Shown here: positions 1-7,845 of the stretch, piece after piece
Layout of the letters: each line of letters starts with the position of its first letter
Numbering within the stretch: position 1 is the stretch's first letter
Source: Caulobacter sp. AP07
GTDB lineage: Bacteria > Pseudomonadota > Alphaproteobacteria > Caulobacterales > Caulobacteraceae
DNA: 64,000 bases
Assembly: GCF_000281955.1 (NCBI RefSeq)
Contig: NZ_AKKF01000205.1
Coordinates: forward strand, 27,679 to 91,678
Direction of reading: 5' to 3'
Made by a program: the position numbers and the translations under genes
The notes under the pieces: generated by a model
Told to the model about the DNA's origin: nothing
The model's input: only the letters and a program-made list of their open reading frames with translations
Databases searched by the model: none

Positions 1-524
1 GGCGAGAGGCCCGCCGCCGCGCCGCTGGCGATCGCGCGAACCATGTCCATCGGCATCGCCGCCACCGCGGCCGGGCTCAGCGACAGCAAGGCGGCGATCT
101 TGCCAAACAGCATGGGGTTGCTGGCCAGGAGTTCGCCCGAAGCCTCGGTCGCCAAGGTCATGTAGTTGTCGAGGCAGGGGTAGGCGGCGTTGAGAACCAA
201 CGCCGAGATGCGATCGGGGTGGCGCGCCGCGGCCCGGATGGCCACGGGTCCGCCCATCGAAAAGCCGATCAGCGCGAAGGTCTCCAAGCCCTCGTCGACG
301 GCGGCGGCGACGATCTCATCAGCCAGTTGGTCCAGCGACAGCGGCGTGGAGGACCGCGGCGTGTCGCCGCTGCCCGGATAGTCGACGCCCACGACCGTGC
401 GGCCGGACGACAGACCCGCGAGCACCGGACCGTAGTGCGCGGCGATGCTACCGCCCATGCCATGCGCAAGGGCGACGCCGGGGCCAGCGCCCAGAACCGT
501 ACGGGCGAAGGTTGGTTTCGACAT
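1..524 (-). CDS. Alpha/beta hydrolase, 3' end outside window
   Basis: This is the N-terminal ~174 residues of an alpha/beta-fold hydrolase; the C-terminus runs off the left edge. The protein starts MSKPTFARTVLG and contains an oxyanion-type HGMGGS segment near residue 20. A nucleophile elbow GFSMGG (Ser is the expected nucleophile) follows at about residue 90. The ATG at 524 is the first in frame and is preceded by a GAGTCGGATCCC stretch, only a weak ribosome-binding site. The substrate cannot be read from the sequence; related proteins are esterases or C-C bond hydrolases. It is transcribed divergently from the NAD(P)-binding protein at 678, so the two share the 525-677 control region and may respond to the same regulator. 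Confidence 0.85.
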   Translation of the reverse strand, partial: MSKPTFARTVLGAGPGVALAHGMGGSIAAHYGPVLAGLSSGRTVVGVDYPGSGDTPRSSTPLSLDQLADEIVAAAVDEGLETFALIGFSMGGPVAIRAAARHPDRISALVLNAAYPCLDNYMTLATEASGELLASNPMLFGKIAALLSLSPAAVAAMPMDMVRAIASGAAAGLS

Positions 525-576
525 GGGATCCGACTCTTTCTGTAGTGATCAATAAGAAATCCATAGCGATCATTCA

Positions 577-588
577 TAGCGTTCGCTA
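577..588. promoter_or_regulatory. Palindrome in divergent promoter
   Basis: TAGCGTTCGCTA is a perfect 5-2-5 palindrome between the divergent hydrolase and NAD(P)-binding genes. A further CATAGCG copy lies at 562-568, 13 bp from the one at 575-581. An 8-bp inverted pair TTCTGTAG (538-545) and CTACAGAA (586-593) brackets the region. This looks like an operator for a dimeric repressor whose gene is not in the window. Confidence 0.45.
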
Positions 589-677
589 CAGAATTATGGG
601 GCGGAGGCCGTGTCGCTCGCACGGCGCGCCTATCGCCTTGGATGGCCGAGCGCCCTGAATTGGATCTGGAGGTTTGG

Positions 678-1304
678 ATGCGAGTTTTGCTGATCGGCGC
701 GGCGGGCATGATCGGAAGCCGCGTGGCCCTCGAGGCGCGGACCCGGGGACACGTCGTCACCGGAGTCGGGCGCACGGGTCGGGACCATATCATCGGCGCC
801 GACGCGTCCGATCCCCACGCCCTTGCGGCGCTTGCGGCCGACCATGACGCCATTGTCCTGGCCGCGCGGGCGATGCGGACCGACGTCGCCCCCCACGACG
901 GTCTGCTGGCCATCGGGCGAGCGGTCACGGCGGCCATGCGCGAGACGGGCGTCGAGCGCCTAGTGGTGGTCGGCGGCGCGGGCAGCCTGGAGGTGGCCCC
1001 AGGGGTGCGGTTCCTGGACCAGGCCCTGAACCTCCCGGACGCGATCAGGGAGGAAGCCAATGCCCAGGCCGCCTTGCTCGCGTTCCTGCGCCAGACGGCC
1101 GGCGACCTGTCCTGGACCTATGTTTCGCCCGGCGGGATGATCGCCCCTGGCCAGCGCACCGGCAAATTCCGGATCGGCGGCGACCAGGTGCTGGTGGACG
1201 GCGGCGGCAAGAGCTTCATCAGCGCCGAGGACTACGCGATCGGGCTTGTCGACGAACTGGAGACGGCCGCCAACGTCGGTCGCCGCATCAACCTTGGCTA
1301 TTGA
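678..1304 (+). CDS. NAD(P)-binding protein, atypical SDR/NmrA-like
   Basis: A 208-residue Rossmann-fold protein of the atypical short-chain dehydrogenase (NAD(P)H-binding, YwnB/NmrA-like) type. The dinucleotide-binding loop GAAGMIGS is at residues 7-14. A second conserved strand, RLVVVGGAGSL, lies mid-protein and a YVSPGGM segment follows towards the C-terminus. The ATG at 678 is chosen over the upstream ATG at 642 because GGAGG ends 6 bases before it and the glycine loop then sits at the expected distance from the N-terminus. Such proteins act as reductases or redox sensors. Its role here is unknown, and it is divergent from the alpha/beta hydrolase. Confidence 0.85.
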   Translation: MRVLLIGAAGMIGSRVALEARTRGHVVTGVGRTGRDHIIGADASDPHALAALAADHDAIVLAARAMRTDVAPHDGLLAIGRAVTAAMRETGVERLVVVGGAGSLEVAPGVRFLDQALNLPDAIREEANAQAALLAFLRQTAGDLSWTYVSPGGMIAPGQRTGKFRIGGDQVLVDGGGKSFISAEDYAIGLVDELETAANVGRRINLGY

Positions 1305-1405
1305 TCCAACCGCCAGCGCATGCGGGAGGGGCGTCTCGGAGCCATTGGCCTGGATCGAATCCCCCGACCCTCCGAGGCCGCGCGGGCGCTTTTAACAGCC
1401 GCGCG

Positions 1406-1630
1406 TCAGACGCTCCACGGCTTGATCGCCCAGGCCGCCAGCGGCGCCGCGATCACCAGGCCCGCGACGGCCGCGACCTGATCGGTGACGCCCGGAACCA
1501 GCGTGAAGAAACCGGCCAGCATGTAGGCCGGAAGACTGGCGCTGAAGATCCAGGCCAACCACGGCAGCACCCTGCGTTCGATCGGACCGAGCGGACGCTC
1601 CTCATCGTCGGGCCACCTGTTCGCCATCAT
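1406..1630 (-). CDS. Small two-helix membrane protein
   Basis: A 74-residue hypothetical protein. A charged N-terminus (WPDDEERPLGPIERR) is followed by two hydrophobic stretches, roughly residues 24-46 and 50-68, that look like membrane helices, and it ends in WAIKPWSV. A strong GGGAGGGA Shine-Dalgarno sits directly before two successive ATGs; the second (1627) has the better spacing. It lies in the convergent space after the NAD(P)-binding gene. No family was recognised, and the call rests on its translation signal and hydrophobicity pattern. Confidence 0.6.
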   Translation of the reverse strand: MMANRWPDDEERPLGPIERRVLPWLAWIFSASLPAYMLAGFFTLVPGVTDQVAAVAGLVIAAPLAAWAIKPWSV

Positions 1631-1974
1631 TCCCTCCCGCGAGCGCCCAACTCTGGCGAAGATGACGAGAACAACGACGGTTTTCGTTGAGACCCCGCGG
1701 CCTGGAAGATCAGCCTGAACTCGTACATCGGGGGCTTGAAATTGTCATCGACGGGGCCTGGAGAGACGGCTTGGCGAGCACGATCCGCTCTAACGCCGTC
1801 AACTGACCCCGGCGCCTGGCCCTCAGGATCGGCGGATTGAGCGCCTCGATAGAGGCTTGGATCCTGGCAGATACACCAGATTCATGCCCAGGCCGGTTGC
1901 TCGCCGATCGGCAGATCGAAAAGCGCCTCGCCGACTGGCGGACCCATGGCGACGACCCGTTGGCCGGCCTGGTT
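1631..1974. other. Intergenic stretch without recognised gene
   Basis: 344 bp between the small membrane protein and the 3' end of the first Rieske oxygenase gene. Several frames stay open here because of the high GC content, but none shows family motifs together with a translation start. No repeat, operator copy or RNA gene was seen. Confidence 0.4.
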
Positions 1975-2991
1975 TCAAGAGACCGGCTGCAACGGGGAGC
2001 CGGCCGTCGCCTCGGCGCGCTCGCGTTCGATCATGGCGTTGAGCTTGCGTCGCACCCGAACGCTGCTGGCGTCGATCGACAGCAGGATCGGCTTGAGATC
2101 GAACAGCTCGCGCTGGCCCATCCGCCGCTGGACCGCCTCGATCATCGGCTTGTCCTCGTGATCGAACACCTGGGTGAGCGAGGCCAGGAACGCCTCGCTG
2201 CTGACCGGCGAATCCTTGGGCAGGGCAGAGGCCCAGAAATAGTGCGTGCTGGTGGCGGTTTCCGGCGTGACGATATGGGCGGCCGGCATTTCGGCCGCCT
2301 GAAAGGCCGCATCCTTCGGCGTCACCCGCGTCAGCAGCGAGTGGATGCCCGGCGCGCGCCAGCGAATGGTGTCCACGCCGGTCACCGGCGTATCGCCGAC
2401 CAACATCGAGCTGGGCGCCTCGGAAGTATATTCGGAGACGACGTCGTCGCCTTCCTCCCAGGATCTGAACTTGGGCTGGTAGTTGAGGCCGCCAAACAGC
2501 GGATGGAGCATGGCCGTGTGGGTCAGGTCCATCAGGTTGTCGGAAAACAGGCGATAGTCGGCCTTGGCGGCCGAGACGCCGAACACCGGGCGCAAGGCCG
2601 AATCGGTGTGGAACGGAAAGCGGACGATGGCCTCGGTCGGCCCGGCCGGGCCCGGACCCATCCAGATCCAGATGATGTTGTCCTGCTCGAAGACCGGGAA
2701 GGTGCGGACCCGCGCCGCCTTGGGCGCGACGACATTGATGCAACTGCCGACACAGGCGCCGTGTTCGTCGAATTCCAGGCCGTGATAGCCGCAGCGCACC
2801 TTGCCGTCGACCAGCACGCCCATCGACAGCGGCGCGAAGCGGTGAGGGCAGGCGTCCTCCATCGCCACCACCTGCCCGTCGGGCTTGCGATAGAACAGGA
2901 CCGGAAGGTCCAGCAGGGTGCGGGTGAAGAACGTCTGGTCGATCTCGTGCGCCCAGGCCGCCACGTACCAGGCGTTGTAGAGATAGGGCAT
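1975..2991 (-). CDS. Rieske non-heme iron oxygenase, VanA-type
   Basis: A 338-residue aromatic oxygenase of the vanillate O-demethylase/phthalate-oxygenase type. The Rieske [2Fe-2S] ligands are visible as C48-P-H50 and C67-G-Y-H70. The mononuclear iron site is in DNLMDLTHTAMLHP, with H158 and H163 as ligands. The ATG at 2991 follows an AGAGGTG ribosome-binding site and gives the family's typical MPYLYNAWYVAAW start; a longer reading to 3069 adds an unsupported N-terminus. It needs an external reductase, and the FAD reductase at 5839 and flavin reductase at 7248 are candidates. A 17-bp motif lies 98 bp upstream. It probably hydroxylates or O-demethylates an aromatic acid; the substrate is not deducible. 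It is about as long as its paralogue at 10217 (336 residues). Confidence 0.93.
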   Translation of the reverse strand: MPYLYNAWYVAAWAHEIDQTFFTRTLLDLPVLFYRKPDGQVVAMEDACPHRFAPLSMGVLVDGKVRCGYHGLEFDEHGACVGSCINVVAPKAARVRTFPVFEQDNIIWIWMGPGPAGPTEAIVRFPFHTDSALRPVFGVSAAKADYRLFSDNLMDLTHTAMLHPLFGGLNYQPKFRSWEEGDDVVSEYTSEAPSSMLVGDTPVTGVDTIRWRAPGIHSLLTRVTPKDAAFQAAEMPAAHIVTPETATSTHYFWASALPKDSPVSSEAFLASLTQVFDHEDKPMIEAVQRRMGQRELFDLKPILLSIDASSVRVRRKLNAMIERERAEATAGSPLQPVS

Positions 2992-3088
2992 GGTCACCTC
3001 TTGGGAGCTGGCGCGCGGCCCGACGGGGTCGCTGGCGGATGAGCCGGACAAGTCTCCAATCCCTACCAAGCCGGCGCCCCTCGACCTG

Positions 3089-3105
3089 TACCCTGGGCTG
3101 GTGAC
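3089..3105. promoter_or_regulatory. 17-bp regulon motif, site 1
   Basis: TACCCTGGGCTGGTGAC, about 98 bp upstream of the Rieske oxygenase start at 2991. It fits TACCC-N7-G[GT][GT]A[CT] with the GTGAC form of the right half, shared with sites at 9941 and 29952. Confidence 0.7.
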
Positions 3106-3128
3106 GGGGCGCGACGCCGGCGCGTCCC

Positions 3129-4247
3129 TCAGCGGGCCCGGATCCAGTCGGCGATGGTGTCGGCGCTGAAGGCGATCAGCTCGGGCTGGCGAACCAGATA
3201 GTGGTCGCCGTGCTTGACCGGGACATGGGTCACGCGGTCGCCGGCGGCGGCCTTCCAGGCCTCGCGGGTGCTGGGATAGGTCGACTGGTCGGCGGTGTGC
3301 TCCATCAGCAGGACCGGGACGCTGGTGGCGGCTAGGTTCTCGGGGCCTCGAGCCTGGGAGCGCGACGACAATTGCGAGCGGAAGGCCCGGATGCTGGTCA
3401 GGCGGCCAAAGGCGTTGGCCGCCAGGTTGACGACGCGCGGGTCGCCCCAGACGCTGCCGGCGGCGCGGTCGTTGGCGTCCAGGCTCAGATCCAGGAAGCG
3501 CGGATCGGCATGGGTGCGCTGGATCAGGAAGAACTTGTCGGCCGGCGCGCCGGGCGTGCGCCTCAGTTGCTCGGCCTGGTCCTCGACCCAGGCCTCGATG
3601 CGATCGCGGCGCGCCAGCTGCGCCGCCTTGAACCGCTGCACGAAGTCGGCGCTGTAGGGCGGCTTGATCGGCCCGTCATAGAGGTCGAGCTCGAGATCGA
3701 CCTTGCTGGGGTCGCCTTCGTCCAGCACCGCCGGATCGATCCATTCGGAAAAGATCTTGGCCCGGCCCAGATGGGCGGCGCTGAGGACGATGCCGTCGGC
3801 CGCCGGAAGATCGTCGGCCGACAAATGCGTGGGCTCGCCGCTGACGAAATGGGTCGCCGTCAGGTTTTCGGCCTGAGACTGGTAGAAGGCGGCCAGGGAG
3901 GCGCCGCCGGAATTGCCGATCAGATAGACTTTCTCGACCCCGCGGCGGCGCAGTTCGGCCACGCCGGCCCCCAGATCGACAATCACCCGCTCCATCTCGA
4001 GCAGGCCGTCATTGCCGACATAGCGCGAATTGAGGGCCAGGCAGGCCACGCCGCGCTCGGCCAGGGGCGTGAGCAGATAGTGGCCCATATAGTTGGACGT
4101 CGGGTGCATCAGGATCGCGCCGACCTTGGCGCCGCCTGGCGGCATGGCCAGGGCGCCGAAGATGCGCGGGCGCAGGTTCTGCAGCCCCGACTGGCTTTCC
4201 ATGACGACGCCGGGACGGACGTCGATCGCAACGTGTTCGATGATCAT
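3129..4247 (-). CDS. Alpha/beta hydrolase family protein
   Basis: A 372-residue alpha/beta hydrolase. The N-terminal third has a strand followed by MHPTSNYMGHY, and the nucleophile elbow is IGNSGGAS near residue 130, with Ser as expected nucleophile. A late VKHGDHYL segment supplies the probable catalytic His, and an MEHTADQSTYP segment a possible acid. The start at 4247 precedes MIIEHVAIDV; the upstream sequence is only moderately purine-rich. It is co-directional with the Rieske gene downstream and the VOC gene just upstream (16 bp away), which suggests one operon from 4797 to 1975. It could hydrolyse a ring-cleavage product or an ester of the pathway substrate, by context only. Confidence 0.85.
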   Translation of the reverse strand: MIIEHVAIDVRPGVVMESQSGLQNLRPRIFGALAMPPGGAKVGAILMHPTSNYMGHYLLTPLAERGVACLALNSRYVGNDGLLEMERVIVDLGAGVAELRRRGVEKVYLIGNSGGASLAAFYQSQAENLTATHFVSGEPTHLSADDLPAADGIVLSAAHLGRAKIFSEWIDPAVLDEGDPSKVDLELDLYDGPIKPPYSADFVQRFKAAQLARRDRIEAWVEDQAEQLRRTPGAPADKFFLIQRTHADPRFLDLSLDANDRAAGSVWGDPRVVNLAANAFGRLTSIRAFRSQLSSRSQARGPENLAATSVPVLLMEHTADQSTYPSTREAWKAAAGDRVTHVPVKHGDHYLVRQPELIAFSADTIADWIRAR

Positions 4248-4263
4248 GATCTGGAAGCGGAAC

Positions 4264-4797
4264 CTAGCTGGAAACGGTGTGGGCGCGATGCCAGGAGACG
4301 TCGGGCGCGCGCTTGGTGCGATCCCATTCGGCCAGCAGGGCCTGGGCGTTGGCCTCGAACTGAGCGCGCGTTTCGTCCGACATGGTCTCGCAGGTGATCT
4401 CGATGCGGTGACCGCTGGGATCGTGGAAATAGATCGACTTGAAGATGGCGTGATCGGTGACGCCCAGGACGTCCAGACCGGCCGCCTTCAGCTTCTGCCG
4501 ATAGGCCTCGACCTCGGCTTCGGAATCGACGCGGAACGCCAGGTGCTGGACCCAGGACGGGGTGTTGGGATCAAAACCCATCGGCTCGCCGTCGGCCAGT
4601 TCGAAGAAGCCCAGATAGGAGCCGTCGCCGTTCTCCAGGAAGATATGGATGTGCGGATAGACCGCGCCGGTCGATGGGACCTTATTCTCGGCGACGGCGT
4701 AGCTGTACCGGAGGCCCAGAAGTTCGGTGTAGAACTTCACGGTCTCGGCGGCGTTGACGCATCGATAGGCCACATGGGACAGGCCGTTGATCTTCAT
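4264..4797 (-). CDS. VOC-family protein, extradiol dioxygenase-like
   Basis: A 177-residue vicinal-oxygen-chelate protein (glyoxalase/bleomycin resistance/extradiol dioxygenase fold). It has the paired beta-alpha-beta-beta-beta modules: HVAYRCVN near the start, a central HIHIFLENGDGSYLGFFEL, then HLAFRV and a C-terminal HDPSGHRIEIT with a metal-ligand-type Glu. The ATG at 4797 follows GGAGGAGTG at good spacing; the longer frame to 4947 lacks such a signal. It heads the hydrolase-Rieske gene string. The likely role is a metal-dependent lyase, isomerase or dioxygenase acting on an aromatic intermediate; the reaction cannot be fixed from sequence. Confidence 0.85.
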   Translation of the reverse strand: MKINGLSHVAYRCVNAAETVKFYTELLGLRYSYAVAENKVPSTGAVYPHIHIFLENGDGSYLGFFELADGEPMGFDPNTPSWVQHLAFRVDSEAEVEAYRQKLKAAGLDVLGVTDHAIFKSIYFHDPSGHRIEITCETMSDETRAQFEANAQALLAEWDRTKRAPDVSWHRAHTVSS

Positions 4798-4900
4798 GGT
4801 CTTCACTCCTCCAGGGCAGAGGCTTCCCGGCGACGTGCTGGCCGGCGACGCACTGGCGACGTTTCGTCGCGATTGGAGCCGGCCGAGCCGCCTTGGGCCA

Positions 4901-4917
4901 TCCCCCCCGCTTGTGAC
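4901..4917. promoter_or_regulatory. Degenerate copy of 17-bp regulon motif
   Basis: TCCCCCCCGCTTGTGAC, 104 bp upstream of the VOC gene start at 4797. The right half GTGAC matches, but the left half reads TCCCC instead of TACCC. The spacing to the gene is like that of the strong sites at 3089 and 9941, so it may be a weakened copy. Confidence 0.35.
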
Positions 4918-5000
4918 CGCGCAAGGGCCGCAACGTTCGGGCGCCACGATCCCAGGCCGCGGCGCGGGACCGATGGGCCATGCGGACGGGCCGTGGCCGC

Positions 5001-5032
5001 TTGATTTTGCCGAAAATGTCGTAACCTAAGTA
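5001..5032 (+). promoter_or_regulatory. Promoter-like block, copy A
   Basis: TTGATT (5001-5006) is followed after 4 bp by CGAAAATG and then TCGTAACCTAAGTA, ending at 5032. A near-identical block with the same internal spacing precedes the intact Rieske gene at 10217 (10097-10128); 25 of 32 bases match and the last 15 are identical. TTGA plus a GTAACCT element reads as a -35/-10 pair, so I take it as the promoter of 5118-7083. The remainder of 4798-5117 holds nothing else recognisable. Confidence 0.55.
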
Positions 5033-5117
5033 GACACCGACACGATCCTGCGTGTTTCCCCGCCGCGTCGCCAGGTCCCCTCGGCCCCCGCGAGCGGGGC
5101 TGACGGGAGCCGCAACG

Positions 5118-5660
5118 GTGAGCATGAGCAATGGATCCAAGGCCCGGCGGGCGGGCTTGTCGGGTGAGCCGCCCGGGCCGGGGACGATCGAGGACCCGCC
5201 GGCGTGGAGCCGGCGGTTCGGCCATCATCACGACGCCCGATACCGCTGCGTCTTCGGAGTCAGCAACGGGTTTCCGGACCCGGTCGTTCTCAGCCGCCTG
5301 CTCGTCGACCTGACGCACCTGGTCGTCGTGTCGGCCCCGTCGGGCGCCCAAGCCCCTTACCGCTGGAGCGTGGCCGTCAGGGCCACGAGCACGCTTGCCG
5401 ACCAGGCGGTTGGCCGCTGTGTCCAGCTGGCGGTCGGCGCCGCCGCCGGGAACGACTGGCGTCCGGACGCTCTGCTCGAGGAAATCGATCTGTGGGACGC
5501 AGACCCCATCGTCGTGACGTTCGAGACCGTCAGCGTCTGGCTGCGTCGCCCGGCGCCGCCCTGGACCGTACCCCAGCCAGGGTATGACGCCGCGGTGTCG
5601 CCGATGTTAGGCCAAGGAGCGGCTGGACCGCTCGGCGAGGCGCTCCGTCCGTCACCCTAG
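5118..5660 (+). pseudogene. Rieske oxygenase remnant without Rieske domain
   Basis: An open frame of about 180 codons with GTG at 5118, eight bases after GGGAG. It resembles only parts of the intact oxygenase at 10217. RYRCVFG...LLVDLTHLVVV matches KYRCVYG...NLMDLTHIVLL. YRWSVAV matches YLWSVAV. DLWDADPIVVTFETVSVWLRR, split here as DLWDADPIVV and SVWLRR, matches DLFDLDPVLI and GVRMRR. The whole Cys-His Rieske cluster region is missing and about 70 residues are lost between the two matching blocks; the second iron-site His (H163 equivalent) is also gone. It keeps the same promoter block as the intact gene and lies directly before a ferredoxin reductase. I infer a decayed duplicate of a Rieske oxygenase; a short catalytically dead protein is the alternative. 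Confidence 0.6.
5569..5585. promoter_or_regulatory. 17-bp regulon motif, site 2
   Basis: TACCCCAGCCAGGGTAT; the core TACCCCAGCCAGGGTA is a near-perfect 16-bp palindrome. It lies inside the 3' part of the Rieske remnant and 253 bp upstream of the ferredoxin reductase start at 5839. It is the only strong copy inside an open frame. Confidence 0.6.
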
Positions 5661-5838
5661 GCCAGCCAGATCGGCGCCCCCGCTCGCGACACCGCTCCCC
5701 CGGTTCGTCGCGCGCGCCGATCACGAAACGGGGCAGGGGGCGGCGGGGACGCCGCCTCCTGCGCTTGTCCTCCAGACCGCCGCGCCGGCCCGTCGGCGCC
5801 ATTGGCCAGGCGCTTCCGCCTTGAACCCGGAAATCAAC

Positions 5839-7083
5839 ATGAACCGTTCCTTCGATGTGCTGATTGTCGGCTCTGGCCATGCCGGAGCCCAGGCCGCGAT
5901 CGCGCTGCGCCAGCGCCATTTCGAGGGCTCGATCGCCATCGTCGGCGAGGAGACCGAAATCCCCTACGAGCGTCCGCCGCTCTCCAAGGAATTCCTTGCG
6001 GGCGAAAAGACCTTCGAGCGCCTGCTGATCCGGCCGGCGGCCTTCTGGGTCGAGCGCCGTGTCGAGCTCCTGCTGGGCGAGGCGGTCATATCGGTCGATC
6101 CAACCGCCCGCGCCGTCGGCCTCAGCGACGGCTCGACCATCGAATACGGCCAGATGATCTGGGCGGCTGGCGGCCACGCACGCCGCCTGACCTGCCAGGG
6201 ACACGACCTGGCCGGCGTCCACTCGGTGCGCAACCGCGCCGACGTCGAACGGATGATGGCCGAGATGGCGGCCGCCGCCAAGGTGGTGGTGATCGGCGGC
6301 GGCTACATCGGTCTGGAAGCCGCCGCGGTGATGACCAAGCAGGGCAAGTCCGTGACCCTCCTGGAGTCCCTGGACCGGGTGCTGGCGCGGGTCGCCGGCG
6401 AGCCGCTGTCGCGCTTCTACGAGGCCGAGCACCGCGCCCATGGCGTCGATCTCAGGCTTGAGGTTCAGGTCGACGGCGTCGAGGCGCGCGATGGCAGGGC
6501 CAGCGGTGTCCGGCTGGCCGACGGACGCGTGCTGCCCGCGGACATGGTGATCGTCGGCATCGGCATCATCCCCGCCGTTGGCCCCCTGATCGCGGCGGGC
6601 GCGGCGGGCGGCAACGGGGTTTGGGTTGACGACCACTGCCGCACGAGCCTGACCGACATCTTCGCGGTCGGCGACTGCGCGCTGCACGCCAACGGCTTCG
6701 CCGACGGCCAGAAGATCCGCCTGGAGTCGGTGCAGAACGCCAACGATCAGGCGACCACGGCCGCCCTGGCCATCCTTGGGGCGCCCGAGCCCTATCGGGC
6801 CGCGCCCTGGTTCTGGTCTAACCAGTACGACCTGAGGCTTCAGACCGTCGGTCTGTCGACCGGCCACGATGACCTGGTGGTTCGCGGCGACGTCGCTTCG
6901 CGCAGCTTCTCGGTCGTCTACCTCAAGCAGGGACGGGTGATCGCGATCGACGCGGTCAACGCCACCAAGGACTTCGTGCAGGGCAAGGCGCTGGTCGTGG
7001 CCGGGCATCGCCCCGACAGGGCCCTGCTGGCCGATCTGGCCACGCCGCTCAAGAGCTTGATCGGCCGCGAGGTGGCGGTTTGA
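5839..7083 (+). CDS. FAD-dependent ferredoxin reductase
   Basis: A 414-residue NAD(P)H:ferredoxin/rubredoxin reductase of the two-Rossmann-domain type used with Rieske and P450 oxygenases. The FAD-binding GSGHAGAQ lies near residue 12 and [12 protein letters not shown] follows. The NAD-binding [11 protein letters not shown] is near residue 155 and the FAD motif DIFAVGDCA near residue 275. A C-terminal reductase domain contains [11 protein letters not shown]. The ATG at 5839 follows GGAAATCAAC; the TTG at 5821 gives six extra residues and no better signal. It probably supplies electrons, through a [2Fe-2S] ferredoxin not found here, to the Rieske oxygenases at 1975 and 10217. It follows a decayed oxygenase, its probable former operon partner. 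Confidence 0.93.
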   Translation: MNRSFDVLIVGSGHAGAQAAIALRQRHFEGSIAIVGEETEIPYERPPLSKEFLAGEKTFERLLIRPAAFWVERRVELLLGEAVISVDPTARAVGLSDGSTIEYGQMIWAAGGHARRLTCQGHDLAGVHSVRNRADVERMMAEMAAAAKVVVIGGGYIGLEAAAVMTKQGKSVTLLESLDRVLARVAGEPLSRFYEAEHRAHGVDLRLEVQVDGVEARDGRASGVRLADGRVLPADMVIVGIGIIPAVGPLIAAGAAGGNGVWVDDHCRTSLTDIFAVGDCALHANGFADGQKIRLESVQNANDQATTAALAILGAPEPYRAAPWFWSNQYDLRLQTVGLSTGHDDLVVRGDVASRSFSVVYLKQGRVIAIDAVNATKDFVQGKALVVAGHRPDRALLADLATPLKSLIGREVAV

Positions 7084-7102
7084 GCCCGCGGTCGCCGCGC
7101 CC

Positions 7103-7119
7103 GTCCCTAGGAGAGGGTA
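7103..7119. promoter_or_regulatory. 17-bp regulon motif, site 3
   Basis: GTCCCTAGGAGAGGGTA, on the minus strand TACCCTCTCCTAGGGAC, 128 bp upstream of the flavin reductase start at 7248. Confidence 0.7.
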
Positions 7120-7247
7120 GGGCAGGGGGCCAGGCTTGAGCCTATCAAAACAAGGCCCGAGAGCAGCGACGCCGTCACTCTGGCGACACGCTTTCCGCCT
7201 GGACGCGAGGCCTTTGGGTCCGATTGTCCGTCAAAGAGGATCTGGGA

Positions 7248-7727
7248 ATGGATAGCCTCAAACAAGCCCTGCGGCGACTGGCCAAGGCGGTCGTCGTCAT
7301 CACGACCGCCAAGGACGGGGTGCGCTATGCGATGTCGGCGACGGCGGTGAGCGAGTTGAGCATGGACCCGCCGTCGATGCTGATCTGCGTCAACCGCTCC
7401 GCCTCGCTCTATCCGATCCTGGCCCAGCAGGCCCCGTTCGCCATCAACATTCTGCACAATTCGCAGATCGACATCGCCCGACGTTGCGCCGGCGAGGTCA
7501 AGGGCGAGGCGCGGTTCGAGCAGGGCGATTGGCGCGAACTGGACCTGGGCGTTCCCGGACTGGTGGGCGCTCAGGCCACGATCCTGTGCCGCAACGCCAA
7601 GCAGGTCGATCATGGCACCCATGGCATCTTCATCGGCGACGTCAGCGAGGTGTTCCTTGAGGGGCAGCCCGAGCCGCTGGTCTATGTCGATGGTCGCTTC
7701 ACCAAGGCGCTCGAAGGCGCCTTGTAG
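7248..7727 (+). CDS. Flavin reductase (HpaC-like FMN-binding)
   Basis: A 159-residue flavin reductase-like protein of the FMN-binding split-barrel family. Typical segments are VVVITTAKDG near residue 15, SATAVSELSMDPPSMLICVNRS for the flavin site (a serine-rich loop and PP-x-M-L), PFAINILHNSQ and a C-terminal LVYVDGRF. The ATG at 7248 has GAGGA seven bases upstream. Such enzymes reduce FMN or FAD with NADH and hand the free flavin to a monooxygenase. No two-component flavin monooxygenase is in the window, so it may serve one elsewhere or support the oxygenases here. A copy of the 17-bp motif lies upstream. Confidence 0.88.
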   Translation: MDSLKQALRRLAKAVVVITTAKDGVRYAMSATAVSELSMDPPSMLICVNRSASLYPILAQQAPFAINILHNSQIDIARRCAGEVKGEARFEQGDWRELDLGVPGLVGAQATILCRNAKQVDHGTHGIFIGDVSEVFLEGQPEPLVYVDGRFTKALEGAL

Positions 7728-7845
7728 GACGACGCGCCCGGCGCGCCAAAGCGCCCGCCTTCGCCGTCTCGCGGGTTTGACCGGGGCTCGCGAGAGGGCC
7801 GCGCCTCCGCCGCGCCGACGGCGCCGTCACCGCGCTGGCCCGACC

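Noticed and set aside
1837..3042. 401-codon plus-strand ORF
   Set aside because: Antisense to the Rieske oxygenase at 1975-2991, which has both iron-site motifs.
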